The notes under the pieces: model-generated
The model's database searches: none
What the model was told of the DNA's origin: nothing
The model's input: only the letters and a program-made list of their open reading frames with translations
Assembly: GCA_031266075.1 (NCBI GenBank)
Contig: JAISBS010000052.1
Coordinates: forward strand, 1 to 56,942
Direction of reading: 5' to 3'
Length of the DNA: 56,942 nt
Origin: Treponema sp.
GTDB lineage: Bacteria; Spirochaetota; Spirochaetia; Treponematales; Breznakiellaceae
Part shown: one piece after another, positions 43,382 to 50,502 of the stretch
How the letters are laid out: every line of letters starts with the position of its first letter
Position numbering within the stretch: position 1 is the first letter of the stretch
Position numbers and translations under genes: made by a program

Positions 43382-44440
43382 ATGAGAGGTTATGGAATGA
43401 TAAAAACCGGTCAGCCGGGCTGGCTTGAAAAAGAAAAGCCCACCCCCGGCCCGCTGGATGCGATAATCCGTCCCATCGCGCTGGCGCCCTGTTCTTCGGA
43501 TACCCATACCATGCACGGCGGGTCGGGGCCGAAGGAGAATTTGATCCTGGGACACGAGGCCATCGGCGAAGTAGTGGAAACGGGCGATCTGGTCTGCAAG
43601 TTCAAGCCCGGCGATAAAGTGGTCGTGCCCTGTGTAACGCCTGACTGGACCGGCAGGTATATACAGGAAGGCAGATACACCGCCCATGACAACCACATGA
43701 TGGGTAGTTTTAAATTTCTCATCGCAAAAGACGGAACCTTTGCCGAATTTTTCCATGTCAATATGGCCGACGCCAACCTGGCGCATCTTCCCCCCGGCAT
43801 CGCCATTGAATCGGCGCTGATGACCGTGGATATGATGTCCACCGGATTCCATGCGGTGGAGCTTGCCGAAGTAGGCTACGGAGAAACGGTCGTTGTTATC
43901 GGCATCGGCCCGGTCGGACTTATGGCGGTGGCGGGAACGCAGTTAAAAGGCGCGGGCCGCATCATCGTTGTCGGTACCCGGCCCAATTGCGTAAAAATCG
44001 CCAAAGAATACGGGGCCACCGATGTGGTCAGCTACAAAGACGGCGATATTGTCCAGCAGGTCAAGGACCTGACCGGCGGCAGCGTGGACAAGGTGATCAT
44101 CGCGGGCGGGAACGCCAATACCCTTGCACAGGCCATATCAATGGTCAAAACCACCGGGATTGTATCCAGCGTAAATTATTACGATGCGGCGGATACCTTT
44201 ACCATCCCGGCGCCCGTCTGGGGTCTTGGTATGGCGAATATCGATATCCGCGGCGGGTTCTGTCCCGGCGGCGCGGTGAGGATAGAAAAACTGCTCAACA
44301 TTATCAAATACGGGCGGCTTGATCCTTCCAAACTGATCACCCACCGTTTTGACGGCTTTGAGAAAATAGAAGACGCCTTCTTGTTGATGGACAAAAAGCC
44401 CGCCGATCTTATCAAGCCCGCGATCTTTATCAAATGGTAA
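43382..44440 (+). CDS. NADP-dependent secondary alcohol dehydrogenase (Thermoanaerobacter brockii ADH type)
   Basis: A 352-residue medium-chain zinc dehydrogenase. The match to thermoanaerobe secondary alcohol dehydrogenase is close throughout (PGPLDAIIRPIALAPC, LGHEAIGEVVETG, GIGPVGLMAVAGTQLKGAGR, LCPGG-like FCPGGAVRIEKLL). Catalytic zinc ligands are Cys37, His58 and the Asp in TVDMMSTGFH. The cofactor-binding loop GTRP with a downstream Tyr in KEYGATD is the NADP+-preferring pattern. It likely reduces ketones such as acetone or 2-butanone, or oxidises secondary alcohols, as a fermentation sink. A strong promoter with an inverted repeat precedes it. Confidence 0.94.
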   Translation: MRGYGMIKTGQPGWLEKEKPTPGPLDAIIRPIALAPCSSDTHTMHGGSGPKENLILGHEAIGEVVETGDLVCKFKPGDKVVVPCVTPDWTGRYIQEGRYTAHDNHMMGSFKFLIAKDGTFAEFFHVNMADANLAHLPPGIAIESALMTVDMMSTGFHAVELAEVGYGETVVVIGIGPVGLMAVAGTQLKGAGRIIVVGTRPNCVKIAKEYGATDVVSYKDGDIVQQVKDLTGGSVDKVIIAGGNANTLAQAISMVKTTGIVSSVNYYDAADTFTIPAPVWGLGMANIDIRGGFCPGGAVRIEKLLNIIKYGRLDPSKLITHRFDGFEKIEDAFLLMDKKPADLIKPAIFIKW

Positions 44441-44486
44441 GCGGCGGCTTGCGTATGTTCTAAACACACGGGCCGCTGACTTTACG

Positions 44487-44714
44487 CAGTGGGGGTCTCA
44501 TGCCCAAAAGCCCGCCTTTCGGCGGGGGAGCTTTGCAACCCAAAAGGGTTGCTTGGCGGTTAGAATTGGTAACACCAACAAAAAAGGGTAGTAGACCCCC
44601 ACAGTTGATAATTTCCTTGTGGAACGAACCTCGTAAAATGATGCAACGCCTACAGGATACCCAGGAACCCGCTCACGCGGGGGAGCTTTGCAACCCAAAA
44701 GGGTTGCTTGGCGG
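44487..44714. repeat. Direct-repeat region with a minus-strand terminator, downstream of the small gene at 44721
   Basis: Two identical 38-bp copies (44522-44559 and 44677-44714) contain the hairpin GCAACCC-AAAA-GGGTTGC. Each is joined to a GC hairpin on its left: CCCGCC-TTTC-GGCGGG (44511-44526) and CCCGC-TCAC-GCGGG (44669-44681). CAGTGGGGGTCT near 44487-44498 can also pair with AGACCCCCAC near 44593-44602. This fills the 280-bp gap between the alcohol dehydrogenase and the DUF2158-like gene. Confidence 0.75.
44506..44526 (-). terminator. Predicted intrinsic terminator for the DUF2158-like gene
   Basis: Read on the minus strand, CCCGCC-GAAA-GGCGGG is followed by CTTTTGGG. It is one of few hairpins in the window with a clear T-run on the transcribed side. 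Confidence 0.6.
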
Positions 44715-44720
44715 GGAGGT

Positions 44721-44981
44721 TCATTTTTTACCGGTCTTTTTCGGGGCCTTTGAAGTCTTTGACTTCACCGCTTTTGGAGCGGGGGCCGCCTTTGGTTCCA
44801 CCCGGTCAAGGGCTGCGGCGGGAAAAACGCCCTGCTGGGCCCCCTGGCAGTCGGAAAACCATACGGTAGTTACTGTTTTGTTTTCCGCGTCAACGGAAAG
44901 AACCACCATCCGGGGGCTGTTGGAAAGCCCGGTTACGGTTACAACATCGGCAATAAGCCGATCGGTCGCTCGTACACTCAT
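44721..44981 (-). CDS. Small DUF2158/YodC-like protein with a Lys-rich tail
   Basis: An 86-residue protein. The core (VVTVTGLSNSPRMVVLSVD, TVWFSDCQGAQQGVFPAAAL) fits the DUF2158 pattern of a small beta-barrel-like domain, although the match is by eye. The last ~20 residues are Lys/Pro/Ala-rich, which suggests nucleic-acid contact. ATG 44981 (reverse) follows AAGGAG by 5 nt; the longer start would begin inside that site. Function unknown. Confidence 0.68.
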   Translation of the reverse strand: MSVRATDRLIADVVTVTGLSNSPRMVVLSVDAENKTVTTVWFSDCQGAQQGVFPAAALDRVEPKAAPAPKAVKSKTSKAPKKTGKK

Positions 44982-45001
44982 TTTTTCTCCTTGCATAATA
45001 A

Positions 45002-45248
45002 GACTGTTTCAAAATGTCAGGTTTGAAACTGGCTTTGAATAGCATATCACTTGAGGTTGTTCCGAAACCCGGTTGGTTTTGAAACAGCCTCACTTGTTTG
45101 ATAATGGACTTGTTCAATAACCCGGTTGGTTATCGGCTAACCAAAGGTTAGCTTGCAAGTCTCGCAAGAAACCCTGCGGGTTTCAATGCTCCGCATTTTT
45201 GCTGTTTTTAAGCGGATTTGTTTAAAAACTGAAGTTTTTAAACAAATC
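45002..45248. repeat. Dense hairpin array upstream of the DUF2158-like gene
   Basis: In order: CTGTTTCAAAA (45004-45014) mirrored by TTTTGAAACAG at 45077-45087; a GAGGTTGTT...AACAGCCTC hairpin (45053-45091) around AACCCGGTTGGTT; GGCTAACC-AAA-GGTTAGC (45135-45153); a reverse unit B (45156-45215) interrupted at 45168-45184 by GAAACCCTGCGGGTTTC; and a perfect 15-bp unit A (GATTTGTTTAAAAAC, loop TGAA, 45215-45248). This accounts for nearly all of the 354-bp gap 44982-45335. Confidence 0.8.
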
Positions 45249-45335
45249 TAATGTGAACCAGCGGTTCGCTGTTACCCATCGTATCACGGTTTAATCACTT
45301 TGCATAGCCGCCGGCGGGCCATCATGCCGCAGGGC

Positions 45336-46190
45336 TTATTTCCAGTTTTTTATCAACGTCTCGTTGACGGCCCCCCGGCCCCCGGTTTTGGAATTGATGA
45401 AGCGCCGCGCCGGAACCTGAATGATTTCCAGCCGCCTGTCAGCATAGAGACGGCGGATAAAGGGCGTGTCCGCATTGCTTAACAAACACCGGACGCCCCG
45501 GCTGGTAAGGGCCAGGAACAGGTCCCGCAGCCGGATCTGTTCAGCCTCGCCAAAGCCGTCTGGCTGGTAGGCGGTAAAATTCGCCCCCGCCGGGCTGTGG
45601 TAGGGCGGATCAAAATAAACAAACGATTCCGCCGCCGCATCCTGCATTGCCGCTTCAAAATCGCCGCACCGGATATCAATGCCGCCGGCTGCCAGATATG
45701 CGTGAGCCGCCCGCAGAAGAGGTTCGTCGCAGATCACGGGATTTTTGTACCGGCCATGGGGGACGTTAAAGCGGCCCCGTGAATTTACCCGGTAAAGCCC
45801 GTTGTAGCAGGTCTTGTTCAGAAAAACAAGCCGGGCCGCTTTTTCCGCATCCGTCAGGCGGCGGTACGCGGCGGGATCCCGGTCAATATTGCGGATTTCA
45901 TAATAATAAGTTTTTGTGTTTTTTGCCTGATGAACCCGCAGCGCCTGAATAAGTTCCCCAATCTGTTCCCGGATAACCCGGTAGGTCATCATCAGTTCCG
46001 CATTGCAGTCGTTGATCACCGCTTTTTTCGGCTGGAGATCAAAAAGAACCGCCCCCGCGCCGGCAAAAGGCTCATAGTAGGTAATGCCCCGCATATCAGG
46101 CGGAAGATGTTTCCGTATCTCCGGCAGCAATTGCCGCTTTCCCCCGGCCCATTTTAAATAGGGTTTCAGCAGTGGATTTTTTTCAGCCAT
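45336..46190 (-). CDS. D12-class adenine-N6 DNA methyltransferase (Dam family)
   Basis: A 284-residue enzyme. It has the Dam opening LKWAGGKRQLLPEIRKHLPP, SAM-binding YYEPFAGAGAVLFDL, and the catalytic motif DPPY in FVYFDPPYHSPAG. Dam/DpnM-type members methylate adenine, often in GATC; the target here is not provable by eye. No restriction endonuclease adjoins it, so it is either an orphan regulator or part of a distant system. Its ATG 46190 overlaps the end of the DUF2156 gene by 8 bp, suggesting co-translation. Confidence 0.92.
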   Translation of the reverse strand: MAEKNPLLKPYLKWAGGKRQLLPEIRKHLPPDMRGITYYEPFAGAGAVLFDLQPKKAVINDCNAELMMTYRVIREQIGELIQALRVHQAKNTKTYYYEIRNIDRDPAAYRRLTDAEKAARLVFLNKTCYNGLYRVNSRGRFNVPHGRYKNPVICDEPLLRAAHAYLAAGGIDIRCGDFEAAMQDAAAESFVYFDPPYHSPAGANFTAYQPDGFGEAEQIRLRDLFLALTSRGVRCLLSNADTPFIRRLYADRRLEIIQVPARRFINSKTGGRGAVNETLIKNWK

Positions 46191-47100
46191 GGCGGATACC
46201 CCGGTATTTTTTTACAAAGCCGCAGGGCCGGTAGGTTTCCTTGGCCTGTCTGAGGCCTTCATCTCCCAAATCCTGTTCCCGGTTGAGGTAGGTGAAAAAA
46301 CGGGGCAGAGAAGCGGCAAAAGCCTGGTTCATGTACTGGTAGATTCCCTTGATCCCGTCCACCGCTTTTTCAAAATGGATGGCGAACATTTTCCCCTTGG
46401 CGATGCTTTCCCCAAGGCACCAGCCTGCCGGGGCCCCGTCTACAAAAAAAATCGAACCCCGGAGTTTGAGGGAACCAAAAAGTTCCAGCGCTTCTCTGGC
46501 GGCCCGGTAATCCCCCTCGCCGCCCTTGTCCGCCCGCCAGCGGTCCAGCACCTCCATCGCCTGCGGGATCAGTTCCGCCGTCAGGGGGCGGACATCGTGA
46601 TTAGGGCAGGACTTGTGAAAGGCGTTCACCAGATTTTTCTTTTTGTGAAATTTTTTCCCCGCCAGTTCCGCCAGATCGGAGCGGAGGTAAAGGTAATCAA
46701 AATTGTCCCGGTCTTCGGCAATTTCGATACCCAGCCGGGTCAGATTTTCTTTTTCCGGGGCCAGCACCGAATCGCCGATGTTTTTCCAGTAATCATGGGT
46801 TTCAAAAAGAGCGGCGAGAATTTCCGGCCCCGGAGAAGCGCAGGGAGTCATAAAAAATTTTTTTCCCCCGCCGGAATCCCCGCCCGGCGAAGGATGCCCC
46901 TCCGTCGGCTGTTCCCCGGAAACGATAAAACCTTCGCCCGGCGCTTTGGCTACGCGGTACCGGTAACGGTTCCTGAACAGGTACAGGCCGGAAAAGGTAA
47001 ATTCCGAAACGCCGTCCGCGGTGAGGGAAAGCCGGGGGTGTAAATCGCCTCCGGCCTCAAGGTCCAGGGGCGCAAAATCGGGATACAGCGGAATGGACAT
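46183..47100 (-). CDS. DUF2156 (phosphatidylglycerol lysyltransferase C-terminal-like) protein
   Basis: A 305-residue protein of the GNAT-related DUF2156 fold (LYLRSDLAELAGKKFHKKKNLVNAFHKSCPNHDVRPL, GWCLGESIAKGKMFAIHFEKA, YQYMNQAFAASLPRFFTYLNREQDLGDEGLRQAKETYRP). Such domains transfer aminoacyl groups from tRNA in the lysyltransferases, but small stand-alone members are uncharacterised. ATG 47100 (reverse) is preferred to a longer start that crosses a large inverted repeat. It is translationally coupled to the Dam-type gene. Confidence 0.8.
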   Translation of the reverse strand: MSIPLYPDFAPLDLEAGGDLHPRLSLTADGVSEFTFSGLYLFRNRYRYRVAKAPGEGFIVSGEQPTEGHPSPGGDSGGGKKFFMTPCASPGPEILAALFETHDYWKNIGDSVLAPEKENLTRLGIEIAEDRDNFDYLYLRSDLAELAGKKFHKKKNLVNAFHKSCPNHDVRPLTAELIPQAMEVLDRWRADKGGEGDYRAAREALELFGSLKLRGSIFFVDGAPAGWCLGESIAKGKMFAIHFEKAVDGIKGIYQYMNQAFAASLPRFFTYLNREQDLGDEGLRQAKETYRPCGFVKKYRGIRHG

Positions 47101-47138
47101 AAATCCACTATACGGTAATGCCCCGCCCCGGACAAGAT

Positions 47139-47276
47139 GACAAAATCCTTCCCGGCAGCGGCTGGCAGCCCCCCGCAAATCATGTCGCATATTTTTTCTC
47201 GTGGCCCAATAGCCGGTGTTTTATTGCTCCAAATTATTTGCGGGGGGGACTGCCCGCCGCTGCCGGTGCTTTTGTC
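47139..47276. repeat. Long imperfect inverted repeat
   Basis: Left arm 47139-47180 and right arm 47236-47276 pair over about 40 bp with few mismatches and short gaps, around a loop of about 55 nt. GACAAAA, CCGGCAGCGG and CCCCCGCAAAT on the left match ATTTGCGGGGG, CCGCTGCCGG and TTTTGTC on the right. It lies between DUF2156 and the CT-repeat locus. The region 47101-47695 holds this, a short open frame and the CT tract. Confidence 0.75.
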
Positions 47277-47400
47277 TTTGCGGGGGAAGAGGCGGTGGCG
47301 TAATGAACGCGGCGGGCAGTGTAGACAAAAAATTTGTAGTCTATTATAATTTTGTTGATAATATTCCGGTCTGGGCCTGCGGGCCCCGTAGGGGAGCCTG

Positions 47401-47637
<237 letters not shown>

Positions 47638-47695
47638 ATCCCAGGGTTCCGGTTTTTATGGCCCAAGGGCCGGTTTTTTCCCAAGGAGGTATCTT

Positions 47696-48268
47696 GTGAA
47701 CCGTTTTGTGTGCGCCCTGCTGTTGACGCTGGGGCTCCGCGCCGCCGTCCCCGCGGACGAGGCCGCGCCGGGTTTCTTCTTTCAGGGGGATTCCCGCTTC
47801 TGGTCCCTGGGAGCCGCCGCGGGCAGTTCCTTCACCACGCCCTGGCTTATCGGAACCGTTCAGGGCACGGTCTCTCCCTTTCCCTACACCCTGGTGGAAC
47901 TGGGCTGCGACTTTGGTTTTGTCCACAGCTACCCGGACAAAGCGGGTCTGGGCTATTTTTCGCTCTACCCCTTCGCCCATCTGAACGGCTATTTTCCGTT
48001 GGGGCCGCTGGGGGGACTGTACGGCGGCGCGGGCGGCGGCGTGATGCTGTCCTTTTACTCGTATGAAGGGGAAGGCACGTCCTACGCCGTCCCCGCCCTT
48101 GACCTAACCACCGGGTGGTACGCGGGAAAAGGCCGGCATTACGCCACGGCGGCCTATACGCTCCGCACGAATTTCCAGCGGGTGAATCACAAGGTGTCGC
48201 TGGGTTACAGTTACCGTTTTGGGGTAAAGGAGGAGAATCGGGAATGGCCGGGGGTTTTACACCGATGA
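47696..48268 (+). CDS. Outer-membrane beta-barrel-like protein
   Basis: A 190-residue protein with a Sec signal peptide (MNRFVCALLLTLGLRAAVPA) and alternating, aromatic-rich strands to a C-terminal YSYRFGVK-type strand, which suits an outer-membrane barrel. AAGGAGG (47683-47689) is 6 nt from GTG 47696. The end overlaps the next gene. Upstream (CT)35 and a long inverted repeat suggest expression switching. No family is recognised. Confidence 0.72.
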   Translation: MNRFVCALLLTLGLRAAVPADEAAPGFFFQGDSRFWSLGAAAGSSFTTPWLIGTVQGTVSPFPYTLVELGCDFGFVHSYPDKAGLGYFSLYPFAHLNGYFPLGPLGGLYGGAGGGVMLSFYSYEGEGTSYAVPALDLTTGWYAGKGRHYATAAYTLRTNFQRVNHKVSLGYSYRFGVKEENREWPGVLHR

Positions 48269-49752
48269 ACAGGATCATGGGCGTATTGGCCCTGAGTCTG
48301 TGGCTGGGCGGCTGTTCCCAGCCCCTGGAAGAAGTTATCTGGAAGGATTTTGTGAGAGGGCATACGCCGGCCTATACGGTTACTTTTAACGCGGGCGGAG
48401 GGACGCCGGTCCCGGCAGCTCAGACCGTAACCCGCGGCGGCAAAGCGACGGCGCCTGCGGCCATGGCCAAGGGGGGCCACACCTTTGTTGACTGGTACCG
48501 GGAAGCGGCATTGACCAATTCGTGGAACTTTGCCGTAGATACGGTAACGGCGGACATCACCCTCTACGCCAAATGGGATACGGTTATGTTTACCACCTAT
48601 ACGGTTACTTTTAACGCGGGCGGAGGGACGCCGATCCCGGCAGCTCAGACGGTGGCCCACGGCGGCAAAGCGGCGGAGCCCGCTCCGGGCCCCACGAAAC
48701 CACCCTACGTCCTTACCGGCTGGTTCAAAGAACCGGAGCGGATCAATCAGTGGGACTTCAATATACATACGGTAACGGCGGACATCACCCTTTACGCTAA
48801 ATGGAATCCGGTTATGTTCACCACCCCGGCGGAATACCGGGCCATGGTATCCCTGGGCGGGGGAACCATCACCGGGAACATCGCGTATTACTATGCGCCC
48901 AGCCCGGATGATAACAAGGGCGTGTTTATCGCGGGCCGGACGGTAACGCTCAGTCCCTTTCGGATAGCGAAGTATGAGACCACCTACGAGTTATGGTACG
49001 AGGTGAAGCAGTGGGCCGCGGGCAACGGGTACGCGTTAACCAATAACGGCGTAGAGGGACATGGCGGCACGTTCGGGACGGGCGGCTCAGACTGGACGGC
49101 GGATGAAAAGAAGCGGCGGCCGGTAACAGCGATAAACTGGCGGGACGCCATAGTATGGTGCAATGCGTACAGCGAGATGAGCGGGAGAACGGCGGTGTAT
49201 TACACCGATGCCGGCTGCACGACGGTACTGCGGGTTTCGACAACTGGCGGCGGAACCAGCACACTGGCGGACAGTGTGGCGGTGAAAGCCGGGGCGGACG
49301 GCTACCGTTTACCGACGGAGGCGGAGTGGGAGTACGCGGCCCGGGGCGGGGGGACGCCTTCTTTGACCGCGCCATTTACGGATAAGTGGGCGGGGACGAA
49401 TGAGGGAAGCGCTCTGGGGGCATACGCCTGGTATAGCGACAATGCGGGCTGGACGCTGGGAAGCAGTCACCGCGATTACGGTGTGCATCCGGTGGGGACA
49501 AAGGGGGCAAATGGAGCAGGTTTGCATGACATGAGCGGGAACGTGTGGGAGTGGTGTTGGGACTGGTACGGCGGTATATCCAGCCCGGAAACGGTAACTG
49601 ATCCATCGGGCGCCGCTTCGGGCACGAACCGGGTTATCCGGAGCGGCGGTCGGAACGACGGTGCGTACGGCAGCGCGGTTGCCGCCCGGTACCACTACTA
49701 CCCCGTCGAGACGTACTACGATCTGGGGTTCCGGGTTGTTTGCGGCCAATGA
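48244..49752 (+). CDS. SUMF1/FGE-sulfatase-type lipoprotein with two Listeria-Bacteroides (Flg_new) repeats
   Basis: About 502 residues. A lipoprotein signal ends with LWLGGC. Two Flg_new repeats follow (about 40-185; TVTFNAGGGTP and DTVTADITLYAKW each). The rest is a formylglycine-generating-enzyme fold: VTAINWRDAIVWCNAYSEM, GYRLPTEAEWEYAARGG, HDMSGNVWEWCWDWYG, and LGFRVVCGQ. The last ~45 residues depart from the usual RGGSW ending and read RSGGRNDGAYGSAVAARYHYY. The best ribosome-binding site is AGGAGG at 48228-48233 for ATG 48244; ATG 48265, which overlaps the previous stop as ATGA, is an alternative. Surface display of a lectin-like domain is the main inference. Confidence 0.85.
   Translation: MAGGFTPMNRIMGVLALSLWLGGCSQPLEEVIWKDFVRGHTPAYTVTFNAGGGTPVPAAQTVTRGGKATAPAAMAKGGHTFVDWYREAALTNSWNFAVDTVTADITLYAKWDTVMFTTYTVTFNAGGGTPIPAAQTVAHGGKAAEPAPGPTKPPYVLTGWFKEPERINQWDFNIHTVTADITLYAKWNPVMFTTPAEYRAMVSLGGGTITGNIAYYYAPSPDDNKGVFIAGRTVTLSPFRIAKYETTYELWYEVKQWAAGNGYALTNNGVEGHGGTFGTGGSDWTADEKKRRPVTAINWRDAIVWCNAYSEMSGRTAVYYTDAGCTTVLRVSTTGGGTSTLADSVAVKAGADGYRLPTEAEWEYAARGGGTPSLTAPFTDKWAGTNEGSALGAYAWYSDNAGWTLGSSHRDYGVHPVGTKGANGAGLHDMSGNVWEWCWDWYGGISSPETVTDPSGAASGTNRVIRSGGRNDGAYGSAVAARYHYYPVETYYDLGFRVVCGQ
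48371..48791 (+). repeat. Direct DNA repeats encoding the two Flg_new domains
   Basis: 48371-48425 and 48596-48650 differ at a single base over 55 bp. The end segments 48541-48563 and 48769-48791 are also near identical. Such high DNA identity between tandem domains indicates recent duplication or conversion, and could allow gain or loss of a repeat. Confidence 0.85.
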
Positions 49753-49767
49753 CCTTCGGTCGTTGGC
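49630..49767 (+). other. Candidate DGR-type variable region and adjoining hairpin
   Basis: In the C-terminal ~40 codons (49630-49752), 18 of 23 codons from AAC 49654 to GAT 49720 end in C or T, with six TAC and several GAC, CAC, GGC, AGC, GCC and GTC. That is what adenine-directed mutagenesis of a run of AAC codons would produce. Right at the stop, GCCAATGACC (49745-49754) pairs with GGTCGTTGGC (49758-49767) over 10 pairs with one G-T, loop TTC. No template repeat or reverse transcriptase is in the window. Confidence 0.4.
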
Positions 49768-49800
49768 TGGTGAGTTCGGGGGGACGACCCCGCTGTATTC

Positions 49801-49953
49801 CACTGTCAACAAGTTAAGGATACATACTTCTTAATGTGAGTTCGGCGAAGAAAAAAAGTCCGCGAATAACGCGAATGAACGCGAATATTGTTTCCTCATT
49901 CGCGAAAATTAGCGTTCATTCGCGGACCCCTCTTTCCTAACTTGTTGACAGTG
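49801..49953. mobile_element. 153-bp MITE-like element with terminal inverted repeats and 10-bp flanking duplication
   Basis: Ends CACTGTCAACAAGTTA (49801-49816) and TAACTTGTTGACAGTG (49938-49953) are perfect inverted repeats of 16 bp. The flanks carry a direct CGCTGTATTC at 49791-49800 and 49954-49963. Inside is a nested palindrome, GTCCGCGAAT (49858-49867) with ATTCGCGGAC (49918-49927), and CGCGAAT with ATTCGCG. No coding capacity. One lone end-like sequence, TTAACTTGTTGACCGTG, lies near 50344-50360. Confidence 0.7.
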
Positions 49954-49963
49954 CGCTGTATTC

Positions 49964-50502
49964 CCCCCATCACAATCAGGCCCCCGGCCCGGCCTGGGGG
50001 TATGAAGCCGCAGCGCTTTGACAGTTTAAAAATAATGTATATAGGGAACCCCTGGAAGCCCCGGTTGGGTTCCCTAAGGGTTTGTATGTCTGAAAAACAG
50101 TGGGGGTAGCGGAAAAGCGTTTTTGCGGGCGCGGCAGAGCAGCCCGGCAAGGGCTGTTATACCGGTGATGTAACACTCGCCCGGCGCACGATAAAGGCCG
50201 CCGTACCCGATAAAGGGAGGCGGCTTTTAGGCCGCCGTACGCGCCGCGTAGCAAAAACCTTTGGAGCGAGGGGGAGCAGCGTAAAAAAATCTTGTTACCG
50301 GGTAAAACGGGTTTACCTTTCACCTCAACGGCGCTCCCCCTTCTTAACTTGTTGACCGTGATAAAATATACATAAAATAAGAACTGAAACATATTCAATT
50401 AACAGCCCTTGACGGGCTGCTCTTGTTCGCGGCTGGTTTTTTTGCCCTCACTCCGGTATGATAAGTTTCCGGGGCTGCGGGCCCCGGCAGGGAGGTCAGG
50501 CG
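49964..50502. other. Non-coding region between the MITE-like element and deoA
   Basis: No credible gene is seen; open frames here overlap repeats and lack ribosome-binding sites. It contains a perfect 9-bp hairpin AGGGAACCC / GGGTTCCCT (50043-50051, 50067-50075), two GGCCGCCGTA copies (near 50200 and 50230), an AGGGGGAGC / GCTCCCCCT pair (about 50269 and 50332), and CAGCCC-TTGAC-GGGCTG (50403-50419), which may be a terminator-like or leader hairpin. AT-rich sequence near 50358-50395 could hold the deoA promoter. Confidence 0.5.

Noticed and set aside
44498-44698. Minus-strand open frame of 66 codons
   Set aside because: It runs through the 38-bp direct repeats and hairpins, so it is most simply a by-product of repeat sequence.
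44487-44714. Integron attC site or gene cassette
   Set aside because: The repeats lack recognisable R-box and L-box core sites and no integrase is nearby.
50100-50340. Structured non-coding RNA such as SRP RNA or tmRNA
   Set aside because: The characteristic SRP tetraloop and tmRNA tRNA-like ends could not be found; the folds seen are simple repeats.
49976-50398. Minus-strand open frame of 140 codons in the gap before deoA
   Set aside because: It covers palindromes and repeats, has atypical composition, and no ribosome-binding site or domain could be seen.
49630-50502. Complete diversity-generating retroelement downstream of the SUMF1 gene
   Set aside because: No reverse transcriptase frame, Avd-like gene or template repeat is present in the window.
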